Part shown: positions 25,742 to 34,960 of the stretch, piece after piece
Layout of the letters: every line of letters begins with the position of its first letter
Numbering within the stretch: position 1 is the stretch's first letter
Made by a program: the position numbers and the translations under genes
Assembly: GCA_945888435.1 (NCBI GenBank)
Contig: CAMCZW010000005.1
Span: 19,668-83,667, forward strand
Origin: a bacterium UBP8_UBA817
GTDB taxonomy: Bacteria > Margulisbacteria > Marinamargulisbacteria > SXXA01 > SICP01
Direction of reading: 5' to 3'
Length of the DNA stretch: 64,000 bases
The notes under the pieces: generated by a model
Seen by the model: the letters and a program-made list of their open reading frames with translations, nothing else
Told to the model about the DNA's origin: nothing
The model's database searches: none

Positions 25742-26902
25742 CTATTTGAGAAGTTGGTCGTGTTCTCTTTTGGCGTAGACATCGGTCATGCCGGCAATAT
25801 AATCGCAGATGACGCGTTCTTTGGATTGGTTTTCTTTGATTTTCTCTTGATATCTTTCTGGGAGCAAATAGAGATCGTCCATAAAGATTTCAAAAATGTC
25901 TTTAATGATTCTCTGTCCTTTTTGATTCATTCGATAGACATCACTGTGGAAATAGAAATGTTTGAATAGATATCTTCTTAGTTCTGAGTTTTTCTCTTTC
26001 ATTTCATCGCTAAAACTGACGATTTCTTTTTTCATCTCCTGGACATCCTGGATGGTTTGGATGCCGGTTTCCTGAATATTTTTTAATGTTTGGTAATAAA
26101 CATCTTGGACTTGCGATGAAATTAAATAGCTATTGATAAGCGTTTTACGATGCCGGCCTGAGAGATTGGTATATGTTTTTTCGATTTGGCTTTTGGCCTC
26201 TTTCCATAAAGTAACGTCTTTTTCGAGGAGATCCTCCTGGAGTAGGCCGGCTCTTAGCCCATCATCTAGATCATGATTGTTATAGGCGACTTCGTCGGAG
26301 ATATTGCAAACCTCGGCTTCAAGTGAATGAAATCCTTGGATCGATTGATCTGGATGATCCCATGGGGTTTGATGCTTCATGAGGCCATCTCGTAGTTCGA
26401 GCGTGAGGTTTAATCCGTTGAACATGGGGTATTTTTCTTCTAACTCGTCGACAATGCGCCTACTTTGGAGGTTATGTTCAAAGCCACCATAGGGTTTCAT
26501 GAGTTTATTGAGTTCTCGTTCTCCGGCATGGCCAAATGGAGTATGGCCGAGGTCATGGGCTAAGGCAATCCCTTCTGAGAGATCTTCATTGAGCCTGAGT
26601 AAGCGCGCGAGATGACGGGAAACCTGGGCAACCTCGATCGTGTGAGTGAGGCGCGATCTATAATGATCAGATTCGGTTGCAATAAATACCTGGGTTTTGT
26701 GCTTAAGCCTGCGAAAGGCTTTGGAGTGGATAATTCGGTCACGATCTCTTTGAAAGCAGGTTCTGGAGGGAGACTCTGGCTCTGGATATTTGCGACCTTT
26801 AGAGTCTTTGCTTTTGACCGCATAAGATGCCAAAAGCCGACACTCTATTTCTTCAAAATATCGTGTCGGCTCTGGAAATTGATGGATGTTTAATTCCACC
26901 AA
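25742..26902 (-). CDS. Deoxyguanosinetriphosphate triphosphohydrolase-like HD protein
   Basis: 386 residues. The HD-domain metal ligands are seen in SRLTHTIEVAQVSRHLARLL (first H) and GIALAHDLGHTPFGHAGERELN (HD plus second histidines). The N-terminal segment DRIIHSKAFRRLKHKTQVFI is diagnostic of the dGTPase type-2 family. It would hydrolyse dNTPs to nucleosides and triphosphate. It begins five bases after tsf and is probably transcribed with rpsB-tsf. Confidence 0.93.
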   Translation of the reverse strand: MVELNIHQFPEPTRYFEEIECRLLASYAVKSKDSKGRKYPEPESPSRTCFQRDRDRIIHSKAFRRLKHKTQVFIATESDHYRSRLTHTIEVAQVSRHLARLLRLNEDLSEGIALAHDLGHTPFGHAGERELNKLMKPYGGFEHNLQSRRIVDELEEKYPMFNGLNLTLELRDGLMKHQTPWDHPDQSIQGFHSLEAEVCNISDEVAYNNHDLDDGLRAGLLQEDLLEKDVTLWKEAKSQIEKTYTNLSGRHRKTLINSYLISSQVQDVYYQTLKNIQETGIQTIQDVQEMKKEIVSFSDEMKEKNSELRRYLFKHFYFHSDVYRMNQKGQRIIKDIFEIFMDDLYLLPERYQEKIKENQSKERVICDYIAGMTDVYAKREHDQLLK

Positions 26903-26906
26903 AAAT

Positions 26907-27719
26907 TTATCCTAGTGAGAATCGGATGGACTGGTTAATTGTTGACCCTTCTGGAAGGTAATTTTTAATCACGACTTCAGAATCTTTTACAAAGTCTTGC
27001 TCAAGTAAGCAATTTTCTTTGTAGAATCGGCCTAATTTACCTTCGACAATTTTGTCGACAATGGCTTCAGGTTTACCTTCTTTTAGTACTTGTGCCTTAA
27101 TCACGCTTCGTTCAGTTTCTAAATCAGCGGAAGGAACTTCTTCACGACGGATATATGGAGGATTTATTGCGGCCACATGCATGGCAACTCCACGCCCCAT
27201 TTCTTCTGATACTTGGGTATTGAAGGAAACGATGACGCCGATTTTACCGTTCATGTGAACATATTCTGCCACATTTTTATCTTCTACTTTTTGAAGTCTT
27301 TTAAATGAAATTTTTTCACCTAATTTCAAAATTTTGTCCGGAAGAATATCCGAAATTTTTCGTCCAGCCACTTCAGCTTCGCCAAGATTTTCGACTTGGT
27401 TGATTGAGGAGTTGAGCAATGCATTCGCGACGCTTTGTCCGAATTCGATAAATTGATCATTACCAGAAACGAAATCCGTTTCGCAATTTACTTCCAGAAT
27501 AACCCCTTGGGTTTTATCTGAATTTAATGCGGTAAAAATTCGACCTTCATTTGTTGAACGGTCTGATTTTTTTGCGGCGGCTGAAAGACCCTTTTCTCTT
27601 AGGATTTGGATTGCTTTTTCAAAATCCCCATCCGATTGTGAAAGGGCATTTTTACAATCCATCATTCCGACGCCTGTTTTTTCTCTTAATTCTTTAACTT
27701 GTTCAGCTGTAACGGCCAT
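26907..27719 (-). CDS. tsf: Elongation factor Ts
   Basis: 270 residues. The N-terminal UBA-like module and signature are present (VKELREKTGVGMMDCKNAL), followed by EVNCETDFVSGNDQF. It recycles EF-Tu by nucleotide exchange. It follows rpsB with a 14-base gap in the classical rpsB-tsf arrangement, and AAGGAGAG precedes the ATG. Confidence 0.97.
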   Translation of the reverse strand: MAVTAEQVKELREKTGVGMMDCKNALSQSDGDFEKAIQILREKGLSAAAKKSDRSTNEGRIFTALNSDKTQGVILEVNCETDFVSGNDQFIEFGQSVANALLNSSINQVENLGEAEVAGRKISDILPDKILKLGEKISFKRLQKVEDKNVAEYVHMNGKIGVIVSFNTQVSEEMGRGVAMHVAAINPPYIRREEVPSADLETERSVIKAQVLKEGKPEAIVDKIVEGKLGRFYKENCLLEQDFVKDSEVVIKNYLPEGSTINQSIRFSLG

Positions 27720-27733
27720 GGGACTCTCCTTAA

Positions 27734-28576
27734 TTACTCGGCTACTTTTTTTGGTTCTTCGGTTGCTTTTGCTTGGCTAGCTTGAAGCATTTGCTCTTCA
27801 ACCTTTTCAAATCCAGCGGCTTCTTGTGCTCCGCGTCCTTCAAGTACGGCTCTTGAAATAATACTGCAAAGCAATCGGATGGCACGAATTGCGTCATCGT
27901 TTGCTGGGATTGGGTATTGAACTTCATTTGGGTCAGCATTGGTGTCTACGATACCGATGATTGGAATCCCTAATTTATGGGCTTCTTTAATCGCTAACTG
28001 CTCTCGTTTTGTATCGATTACAAACAAGATTGATGGCATTGATACCATATTTTTAATTCCAGTTAAGCTGTATTCTAATTTTGCCAATCTTTTTGTAATT
28101 CTGGATGATTCTTTATTGGATAATTTTTGAAGTAATCCATTGTCTTTCATTCCAGTGTACTTTTTCATTTTGTTAATGCTTTGGCGAATCGTCATATTGT
28201 TGGTGAGCGTTCCACCTAACCATCTGTGGTTAACATATGGCATTGAGGATCTTTCAGCTTCAATTTGAATCGCTTCTTGCGCTTGTTTTTTTGTTCCTAC
28301 AAATAAAACAGTACCGCCTCGTCTTGCAATTTCTTTTACAAGTTCAAAAACGTCGTGAATTAATTTAATGGTTTGTTGAAGGTCGATAACGTGGATGCCG
28401 TTTCTTGAAGTGAAGATATAAGGCTTCATTTTTGGGTTCCAACGTTTAGTTTGGTGTCCAAAGTGAACTCCACATTCCAATAGTTGTCTCATGGTGATGA
28501 CGCTATTGCTTTCTTCTTGTTGAGTATTATTGTTTGAATTTTGGACGGCTGCGTCTTTGGTCTTAGTCTCTGACAT
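27734..28576 (-). CDS. rpsB: 30S ribosomal protein S2
   Basis: 280 residues from the ATG at 28576, preferred over 28597 because AGGAG is seven bases upstream. The core (MRQLLECGVHFGHQTKRWNPKMKPYIFTSRNGIHVIDLQQT, then LFVGTKKQAQEAIQIEAERS and PIIGIVDTNADP) is typical S2. It has a Gln/Asn-rich N-terminal extension of about 30 residues and a C-terminal tail. It sits behind a structured leader (28595-28639) that may be an autoregulatory site. Confidence 0.97.
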   Translation of the reverse strand: MSETKTKDAAVQNSNNNTQQEESNSVITMRQLLECGVHFGHQTKRWNPKMKPYIFTSRNGIHVIDLQQTIKLIHDVFELVKEIARRGGTVLFVGTKKQAQEAIQIEAERSSMPYVNHRWLGGTLTNNMTIRQSINKMKKYTGMKDNGLLQKLSNKESSRITKRLAKLEYSLTGIKNMVSMPSILFVIDTKREQLAIKEAHKLGIPIIGIVDTNADPNEVQYPIPANDDAIRAIRLLCSIISRAVLEGRGAQEAAGFEKVEEQMLQASQAKATEEPKKVAE

Positions 28577-28594
28577 TCTGAACTCCTGATTCAT

Positions 28595-28639
28595 CACTAC
28601 AGTCGGGTATTTACCCGCTACACTAGAGTGTAGATAGTG
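28595..28639 (-). promoter_or_regulatory. Structured rpsB leader (three-helix junction)
   Basis: In the rpsB 5' region CACTA (28595-28599) pairs with TAGTG (28635-28639) and encloses two hairpins: CGGGT/ACCCG (28604-28617) and CTACACT/AGTGTAG (28618-28633). It ends just before the Shine-Dalgarno sequence. Ribosomal protein S2 is known to autoregulate rpsB-tsf through leader RNA in some bacteria; that role here is inference. Confidence 0.5.
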
Positions 28640-28734
28640 ATTATTTTGATTTATATTTCTTTTGTAGTTTATACAAAAGATTGGTAAGGTATGCTAACCT
28701 TCTTTTTTACACCTAGTCAAGTATAAGGATCTCC

Positions 28735-30096
28735 ATGTCAAAGTCTTCCTTTCAATTCCTTGTCATGATACTGACCGTCTTTGTGATGTTAAGTGTCCCA
28801 TTTATTAACTACCCTCTTACTGATGGAGATATTAAGAACTGGGCTGATTCTGCTGCCATTTTGGCTCAAACTAATCAATATTTAGGTAACCTTAATGATC
28901 AGGCACATGGCCCCCTTATCACGTGGTGCTCGGCCATCTTTTTAAAACTATCCCCTCTTTCCTTTTATATGCTTAATTTTTTCAATTTATTGATGGGTGT
29001 TTTGGCCTGCTGTTTGATGTATTTTTTTTCGCTTCGTCTTTGGAAATCAGAAAATTTAGCCCGATTTAATGTGTATCTCTTGTCGACGAGTTTAATGTTT
29101 GTCTATTTATCTCGAACGCCGATGTATGACTGGCCGGCTACTGTTTTTTATTTTGGATTTTGCGGATTTTATCTTTTATATCTTCAATCTAATAAAAAGC
29201 AGTATTTTTGGATTTCTACCATTTTAATTGCAATTGGGAGTTTAAGCCGATTTTCGATTTGCGGTGGCTTAATGGGTATCTTGATAATTTTGACTCACTT
29301 TATTTATAGAAGATCGATTTGGCAGACGGTTAAGGATTGTGTTCTGGCATCTCTGGTTGTTTTGGTCGCGAATCTCCCATGGTTTATTTCTCAAGCTGAT
29401 TCGAATGGGCTTTCTTTTGTGAAATCTTTCATCTACGACAATACCGGCCGATTTGTGAAATCTACTCGCAAAAATGCAGAGTACCGTGGTGATTTTTATG
29501 GCTTTTCTTTATATGTGTTTGTGGGATTAATCCCTCACACCTTTGTGATGATTACCTCATTTTTTAACCGTCACTTTGCCGAATTGTTAAAAAAGGAAAG
29601 AGTTTATCAATTTTTGATGGCATCGTTTTTACCTTGTTTGATTTTGTTTTCAATTTCGGGACATACGAAGCTTGGGCGTTATATCGCTTATGTATTTCCA
29701 ACACTCATTATGCTGATGGGTCATTATGCATTTACAGAAGGGTTGATTCGTCCTGAATTTAGAGCGCGCGCCGCCAAAATGACTGGATTTACAGCCGTGT
29801 TTTTTGGGATTTTATTGACGGTATACTGGTTTCAATTTTCTAAGGAAGCCTCACAATCGGTGGTGTTTGTGTCGGCCTTTGCATTGTTATTATTTTCACT
29901 ACTTTTGACCGCTTATTTATCGGTTGCGAAATATTGGGAGTCTTTACGGACCCATTCTCATCATTGGCTAATGGTCCATGCGGTCCTGTATATGATATTT
30001 TTTACGATTCTTGCAATTGAAGTGCCAAAAACACCATTTTTGGCTCATGTTCAAGAAAGTATTATGTCGCGACTTAATGGGAGTATTTTAGAATGA
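28735..30096 (+). CDS. GT39 / ArnT-like membrane glycosyltransferase
   Basis: 453 residues with about ten hydrophobic helices. An acidic pair follows the first helix (FINYPLTDGDIKNWADSA), and YLSRTPMYDWPATVFYFGF and the Arg-rich loop resemble lipid-linked-sugar transferases of the GT39/PMT group. Such enzymes take a sugar from a polyprenyl phosphate outside the cytoplasmic membrane and modify lipid A or protein. It overlaps the next gene, a polyprenyl-phosphate GT2-type enzyme, by four bases, making a donor-plus-transferase pair. The acceptor is unknown. Confidence 0.8.
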   Translation: MSKSSFQFLVMILTVFVMLSVPFINYPLTDGDIKNWADSAAILAQTNQYLGNLNDQAHGPLITWCSAIFLKLSPLSFYMLNFFNLLMGVLACCLMYFFSLRLWKSENLARFNVYLLSTSLMFVYLSRTPMYDWPATVFYFGFCGFYLLYLQSNKKQYFWISTILIAIGSLSRFSICGGLMGILIILTHFIYRRSIWQTVKDCVLASLVVLVANLPWFISQADSNGLSFVKSFIYDNTGRFVKSTRKNAEYRGDFYGFSLYVFVGLIPHTFVMITSFFNRHFAELLKKERVYQFLMASFLPCLILFSISGHTKLGRYIAYVFPTLIMLMGHYAFTEGLIRPEFRARAAKMTGFTAVFFGILLTVYWFQFSKEASQSVVFVSAFALLLFSLLLTAYLSVAKYWESLRTHSHHWLMVHAVLYMIFFTILAIEVPKTPFLAHVQESIMSRLNGSILE

Positions 30097-31040
30097 AAGT
30101 AATTATCCAAATCCCTGCTTTTAATGAAGCAGACGCCTTACCTATTTCACTTGCGGATCTTCCGACTCAGATTGACGGGGCGACCGTGGTTGAGTGGTTG
30201 GTCATTGATGATGGCAGCTCAGATAATACCTCTGACGTTGCAAAACGCCATGGTGTCCATCATGTGGTTCGGCATTCTTATAACCAGGGCTTAGCCCGTG
30301 CCTTTATGACTGGGATTGAGGCTTGCCTACGTCTTGGGGCTGATGTAATTGTGAATACCGATGCCGATAACCAATATCTGGCCGCCGATATCCCGAATTT
30401 GGTCCGGCCTATTATTGAAGGGCGAGCGGATTTTGTGATTGGTGAAAGACCAATTTTAGAAACTGAACATTTTTCTTTTGTTAAAAAGCTACTTCAACGA
30501 TTGGGAAGTTTTGTTGTGCGGGTATTAAGCCGTACATCGATTCAAGATGCCCCAAGTGGCTTTAGAGCTATTAGCCGAGAAGCTGCACTGCGATTAAACG
30601 TATTTAATGATTACACATATACGCTTGAAACAATTATCCAGGCGGGGCAAACCGGTATCCGGACACTCTCTATTCCCATTCGTACCAATGGCTATTTAAG
30701 GCCTTCTCGATTAGTAAAAAGCATTCCTCATTATGTCAGAAGATCATTAGTCACCATGTTTCGAGTGATTAATATTTATAAGCCTCTTCGATTTTTTATG
30801 TGGCTTTCGATATTACCATTTACTTTGGGTGGAATTCTGGTGATTCGATGGGCGGTCTTTTATTCGGGTGATACGCCAGCGTCCCATATCCCAAGTCTTT
30901 TAATTGGGGTTGGTCTTATTTTAATTGGATTTCAATTGCTTATTTTTGGACTGATTGCCGATATTATTTCGGTTAATCGCCGCCTACTAGAAGATATTCA
31001 GTACCGACTTCGTAAAACAGCGTCTGTCTCTAATCAGTAA
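30093..31040 (+). CDS. GT2-family glycosyltransferase, DPM1/ArnC-like
   Basis: 315 residues. The catalytic GT2 domain shows VIIQIPAFNEADALPISL, WLVIDDGSSDNTSDVAKRHG, the metal-binding DXD-type VIVNTDADNQY and APSGFRAISREAA. Two C-terminal membrane helices follow (about 232-251 and 272-296). Such enzymes transfer a sugar from a nucleotide donor to undecaprenyl or dolichyl-like phosphate at the inner face of the membrane, supplying the GT39 enzyme encoded just upstream. Sugar identity is not determined. Confidence 0.87.
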   Translation: MKVIIQIPAFNEADALPISLADLPTQIDGATVVEWLVIDDGSSDNTSDVAKRHGVHHVVRHSYNQGLARAFMTGIEACLRLGADVIVNTDADNQYLAADIPNLVRPIIEGRADFVIGERPILETEHFSFVKKLLQRLGSFVVRVLSRTSIQDAPSGFRAISREAALRLNVFNDYTYTLETIIQAGQTGIRTLSIPIRTNGYLRPSRLVKSIPHYVRRSLVTMFRVINIYKPLRFFMWLSILPFTLGGILVIRWAVFYSGDTPASHIPSLLIGVGLILIGFQLLIFGLIADIISVNRRLLEDIQYRLRKTASVSNQ

Positions 31041-31052
31041 TTGGGAGTGATC

Positions 31053-32333
31053 ATGTCCTCATCTCAATTATTCAAAGATGCTCAGCAAGTCTTGGTTGGC
31101 GGGGTTAATAGCCCCGTCAGGGCGTTTAAGTCCGTGGGTGGTACCCCAGTATTTATTAAAAGTGGAAACGGGGCATATGTAACCACTGAAGATGGTCATC
31201 AACTCATTGATTACATTGGCGCTTTTGGCCCTCATATTTTAGGACATTCTCACCCGACGATTTTATCGGCGTTACGTGATGCTATGGACTTAGGGCTTTC
31301 ATTTGGTGCGCCTACTGAAGCTGAAACTATTTTGGCTCATAAAGTACAAAAAGCGTTTCCATCGATTGAGCAAATTCGATTTGTGAATTCTGGGACGGAA
31401 GCATGTATGGGGGCACTTCGATTGGCGAGAGGATTTACGAAACGGGATATCGTTCTTAAATTTAGTGGATGCTATCACGGACATTCGGACTCTCTTTTGG
31501 TGGCTGCTGGGTCTGGCAATTTAACCTTCGGTCAATTGGATAGCGCTGGAGTTCCCCACTCTTTTGTGGAGCATACGGCGGTTTTAGAATTTAATGATTC
31601 TGAAGCGGTGAGACAGTTTTTTTCTGAATTTGGAGATCACACCGCGGCCGTGATTGTCGAGCCTGTGGTTGGTAATATGGGCGTTGTCCTACCTGAATTA
31701 GGTTTTTTACATACATTGAGACAAGTTTGTACTCAGTATGGGGCTGTTCTTATTTTTGATGAAGTGATGACTGGGTTTCGGGTGTCGTCTGGCGGGGCTC
31801 AACAGCTTTACTCGATTACTCCAGATTTAACTTGTTTGGGTAAAATTATTGGAGGCGGCCTTCCTTGCGGCGCGTTTGGTGGACGAAAAGATATTATGGC
31901 GTTTCTTTCTCCGAATGGGCCGGTTTATCAGGCGGGAACACTTTCGGGCAATCCTTTAGTGATGGCCGCCGGGATTGCGATGCTTGGGTTATTGTCGGAT
32001 CCTGCAATTTATTCTCGGTTGGAGCAACGCTCTCATGCACTTGAAGTGGGGATTAACCAAGCTTCTTTAGCAACCAAGGTTCCTGTATCTGTGAATCGGG
32101 TTGGGAGTATGATTTCGATGTTTTTTACGGACACTCCGGTGACGAACTTGGCATCGGCACAAACGAGTAATACACAACGCTTTGCGAAATTTCATTCTTA
32201 TTTATTAGATTCTCATGTGATGATTCCTCCATCACAATTTGAAGCGTGGTTTGTATCCCATGCACATTCTGATGAGGATATTACCCGTACGGTTGATGCG
32301 ATTCATCACTTTTGTGAGACTGTTTCATCTTGA
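31053..32333 (+). CDS. hemL: Glutamate-1-semialdehyde 2,1-aminomutase
   Basis: 426 residues from the ATG at 31053 (GGGAGTG upstream); the TTG at 31041 is rejected. Signatures: LFKDAQQVLVGGVNSPVRAFKSVGGTP, IRFVNSGTEACMGALRLARG, the PLP-binding VLIFDEVMTGFRVS, and the catalytic lysine in CLGKIIGGGLPCGAFGG. It makes 5-aminolevulinate for haem and other tetrapyrroles by the C5 route. It follows the glycosyltransferase pair by 12 bases with no functional link seen. Confidence 0.96.
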   Translation: MSSSQLFKDAQQVLVGGVNSPVRAFKSVGGTPVFIKSGNGAYVTTEDGHQLIDYIGAFGPHILGHSHPTILSALRDAMDLGLSFGAPTEAETILAHKVQKAFPSIEQIRFVNSGTEACMGALRLARGFTKRDIVLKFSGCYHGHSDSLLVAAGSGNLTFGQLDSAGVPHSFVEHTAVLEFNDSEAVRQFFSEFGDHTAAVIVEPVVGNMGVVLPELGFLHTLRQVCTQYGAVLIFDEVMTGFRVSSGGAQQLYSITPDLTCLGKIIGGGLPCGAFGGRKDIMAFLSPNGPVYQAGTLSGNPLVMAAGIAMLGLLSDPAIYSRLEQRSHALEVGINQASLATKVPVSVNRVGSMISMFFTDTPVTNLASAQTSNTQRFAKFHSYLLDSHVMIPPSQFEAWFVSHAHSDEDITRTVDAIHHFCETVSS

Positions 32334-32382
32334 AATTGAACGCTGATTTATTTTATTTTAATCAATGCCTATGTGTGTGGCT

Positions 32383-32410
32383 TTGATTTTGTCAGGTCTC
32401 ACTTTATAAT
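32383..32410 (+). promoter_or_regulatory. Promoter of the TPR/FliF-FliG operon
   Basis: TTGATT (32383-32388) and a consensus TATAAT (32405-32410) are separated by 16 bases. Predicted start near 32417, leaving about 30 bases before the ATG at 32447 with GGAGA as ribosome binding site. It shows the two genes behind it form their own transcription unit. Confidence 0.7.
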
Positions 32411-32446
32411 GGGCGAAGTCAACTTGATTTATATGGAGAATTTTTA

Positions 32447-33493
32447 ATGAAGTATCGGGCATTGCCATTACTTTTCGTATCGTTTTTTTCTCTTAGTATT
32501 TTTTACATGTCTCCTCTTTTGGCGCAATCTCGGACTACGTTTGGGATTAAAACTGCACCAACGGGAGTGGCCCCTGTACCTGCAGCTCAACCTGTCGAGC
32601 CCACAGCCGATGAAGTATCTGAAGAGGATGCCCGTAAATCGCTTCAACCAATGCTTAAAACCTATCAATATCCAGATGCTCTCCGCCTTTTAGAATCACT
32701 ACCTAGTGATCAACTTACCCAGAACGATGTGGTGCTTAAAGATCGATTGAGTGTCATTGTAACTGTAGATCAAAGCGAAGATAATTCGGCCAAAATTATT
32801 CAAGGCGATGATGATTTGGATCCCGAGGATCAAGATACGATTAAACGATTATATCGTGAGGCGCAACGGTCATTTGTTTCCGGTGATGATGAGCTAACCA
32901 AAGATCTCCTTATTCAAATTGTTTATATTAGTCGCCGTCATTTTAAAGCTAAGCAATTTTTAAAATTGGGATTTGGACTTGATACAGGTGGCTATCAAGT
33001 TGAAGATAAGCAAACCAAGTTTTGGGAACAATCTTCTGTGTTTTTTTATGGCGGTAATTATGAGCGTGCAGTTAATGTTTTAAAAATGCTGGCTGTTTTT
33101 GATCCTAAGAATTCTAAGGTTCATGAGCGAATGGGATCAGCGTATTATATGCTGAGTCAAAAAAAGGAAGCGATTGAGGCTTGGACCACAGCATTATTTT
33201 TAGATCCTAACAATAAAACTCTAGAGCATTTTATTGCTGAAACCGAAAAAGCCTTAACTGTTGATAAAGAATCCGCAAAGCGTGCTAAGGAGGAAAAGCA
33301 AAATCGTAAAAAAGAAGGAGGCTCTGACGCTAGTGCTGGTGCTGAAATGCAGCTTTTGGGGGTTTTCCCAACCCAAGCGAAAGCGTATTCTTATGCTCAG
33401 AAACTAAAAGAGGAAAACCTTAATCCAGTTGTCGAACAACTTGATAATGGAAAATGGTCTGTCAGCGTCCCTAAATCTAAGAAGTCCAACTAA
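32447..33493 (+). CDS. Exported TPR protein with C-terminal SPOR-like segment
   Basis: 348 residues. A signal peptide (1-26, cleavage near LLAQS) is followed by a Pro/Ala-rich linker, TPR-like helices (EQSSVFFYGGNYERAVNVLKMLAVFDPKNSKVHERMGSAYYMLSQKKEAIEAWTTALFLDPNN), a Lys/Glu-rich linker and a C-terminal module (LLGVFPTQAKAYSYAQKLKEENLNPVVEQLDNGKWSVSV) that resembles SPOR domains, which bind denuded septal peptidoglycan. It is encoded nine bases before the FliF-FliG chimera. It could be the periplasmic scaffold or wall anchor of that complex, an inference from position. Confidence 0.8.
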   Translation: MKYRALPLLFVSFFSLSIFYMSPLLAQSRTTFGIKTAPTGVAPVPAAQPVEPTADEVSEEDARKSLQPMLKTYQYPDALRLLESLPSDQLTQNDVVLKDRLSVIVTVDQSEDNSAKIIQGDDDLDPEDQDTIKRLYREAQRSFVSGDDELTKDLLIQIVYISRRHFKAKQFLKLGFGLDTGGYQVEDKQTKFWEQSSVFFYGGNYERAVNVLKMLAVFDPKNSKVHERMGSAYYMLSQKKEAIEAWTTALFLDPNNKTLEHFIAETEKALTVDKESAKRAKEEKQNRKKEGGSDASAGAEMQLLGVFPTQAKAYSYAQKLKEENLNPVVEQLDNGKWSVSVPKSKKSN

Positions 33494-33502
33494 GGAGTAA
33501 TA

Positions 33503-34960
33503 ATGAAATTTAAATCTTATCTGTTTTTACCCCTGTTTATTTTTTGCTGTGCGACATCTTTGTCTGCCGCAACAAGTGATGAAGCTGTTTTAGAGCAATC
33601 CTTATCTCAAAAAGCTCAGCAGACTTTAGACCGTATTTATGGTGAGCGAAACTTTGTTGTGGATGTGGATGTCGATATGACCACTCCAAAATATGAAGTT
33701 AAATATACCGAACAATCTAAGCCTAGAGGTGTTACTCAACCTAAAAAACAAGATGAGATAAATGTTTTACCTGGATACCCGGTTTTAAAAAACTTGGCTC
33801 CAGATTCAATTTCCAAACTTCCGTTTGATTCGATTACTACTTATGTACGGCCTACACTACTTAAAACTCGGGTCAAGATTGTGGTTAATAAAGCATTTTC
33901 TAAATCACAGGCTGGACGTGCACGTGAAATGGTGGTTGAGTTATTGGGTCTTCAATTTCCTCGAGATACAATCGAAATTACTTACAAAACGTTTTATGAT
34001 GCGGATGAATTAAGACAAGTCAAAGCAGCAAAACAAGAAACCACTACATTTACACAGCGTTTTCTTATTCCCTCCACAATGGTTACATTGGGATTAGCGG
34101 CATGGTTTTCTCTCTTGTTTTTGGCCTTTATGTGGGTGCAAAGCCGTTCTAACGCAAAACAAGGTCGCGGTGGAGATGCTGCGGCTGCTCCAGCACCAAA
34201 TGTAAGCGTAAATCCTAACTTTGAAATGCCAGAATCCTCAGGTGGAGGTGGTGGAGCTGCTGCAGTGGTTCAATCAGATCATGCCATTAAACGCTACTTT
34301 GATTTTATTAGTGAAAATAACGTTGATGAGTTGCTCTATCTGATTCGCAGTGAAAATATGTCTGTCGAAAATATTTCGATTATTGTGTCTTTTTTACCTG
34401 CACGATTGGGTGCAAAAGTAATGGGAGAGCTTGACTTGCAAAATCAGGCAACAATTACAACCAACATTTTGAGTCAGAGGGTCGTTAATCGCGCTTATTT
34501 GGATAAATTAGAAGGCCGCGTACGCGACTGGCTTGAATGTCTTGTTGGCGGTAAGTCGTCGTTTGTGAGGCTATTCACATATGTGTCGGGCGAAGTTAAA
34601 AAACAACTTATGGGAGTTTTGGGTCAAACCAACCGTGATGCGTATCGCATGTTTAGAGAAAGTGTTGTTATTTTTGATGATCTTAAGTTTCTTTCGGATG
34701 ATGAGCTTAAGCTGGTCTTGTCGGAGTCTAACATTGAATTATTATCGACGGCGCTTGTGAGCGTTGAAGATTCAACGCAGCAAAAGATTAACTCTAATTT
34801 AAATCAAAGTGCAAAAGAAATGATTAGGCAGTATTTAGACTTGAAGGGCAAGACGATTTCTAAGCGTGATATTGAGGCGGCTCAGGACTATGTTATCAAT
34901 ATCGTAAACAAGCTCGAGGCCGAAGGCAAGATCAACCTTAGATCGAAGATCTCCGTTTAG
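33503..34960 (+). CDS. FliF-FliG chimera with Sec signal peptide (non-flagellar context)
   Basis: 485 residues. A signal peptide (1-23) precedes a FliF C-terminal periplasmic ring module (about 28-165: EQSLSQKAQQTLDRIYGERNFVVDVDVDM, then TRVKIVVNK and LLGLQFPRDTIEITYKTF). One membrane helix (188-212), a Gly/Ala linker and a FliG-like body (about 265-480) follow. The end is close to FliG_C: VIFDDLKFLSDDELKLVLSES, then DIEAAQDYVINIVNKLEAEGKINL. The FliF N-terminal ring domains and first helix are missing, replaced by the signal peptide. No other flagellar gene is in the window. A rotor or ring-like inner-membrane assembly is inferred. Confidence 0.85.
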   Translation: MKFKSYLFLPLFIFCCATSLSAATSDEAVLEQSLSQKAQQTLDRIYGERNFVVDVDVDMTTPKYEVKYTEQSKPRGVTQPKKQDEINVLPGYPVLKNLAPDSISKLPFDSITTYVRPTLLKTRVKIVVNKAFSKSQAGRAREMVVELLGLQFPRDTIEITYKTFYDADELRQVKAAKQETTTFTQRFLIPSTMVTLGLAAWFSLLFLAFMWVQSRSNAKQGRGGDAAAAPAPNVSVNPNFEMPESSGGGGGAAAVVQSDHAIKRYFDFISENNVDELLYLIRSENMSVENISIIVSFLPARLGAKVMGELDLQNQATITTNILSQRVVNRAYLDKLEGRVRDWLECLVGGKSSFVRLFTYVSGEVKKQLMGVLGQTNRDAYRMFRESVVIFDDLKFLSDDELKLVLSESNIELLSTALVSVEDSTQQKINSNLNQSAKEMIRQYLDLKGKTISKRDIEAAQDYVINIVNKLEAEGKINLRSKISV

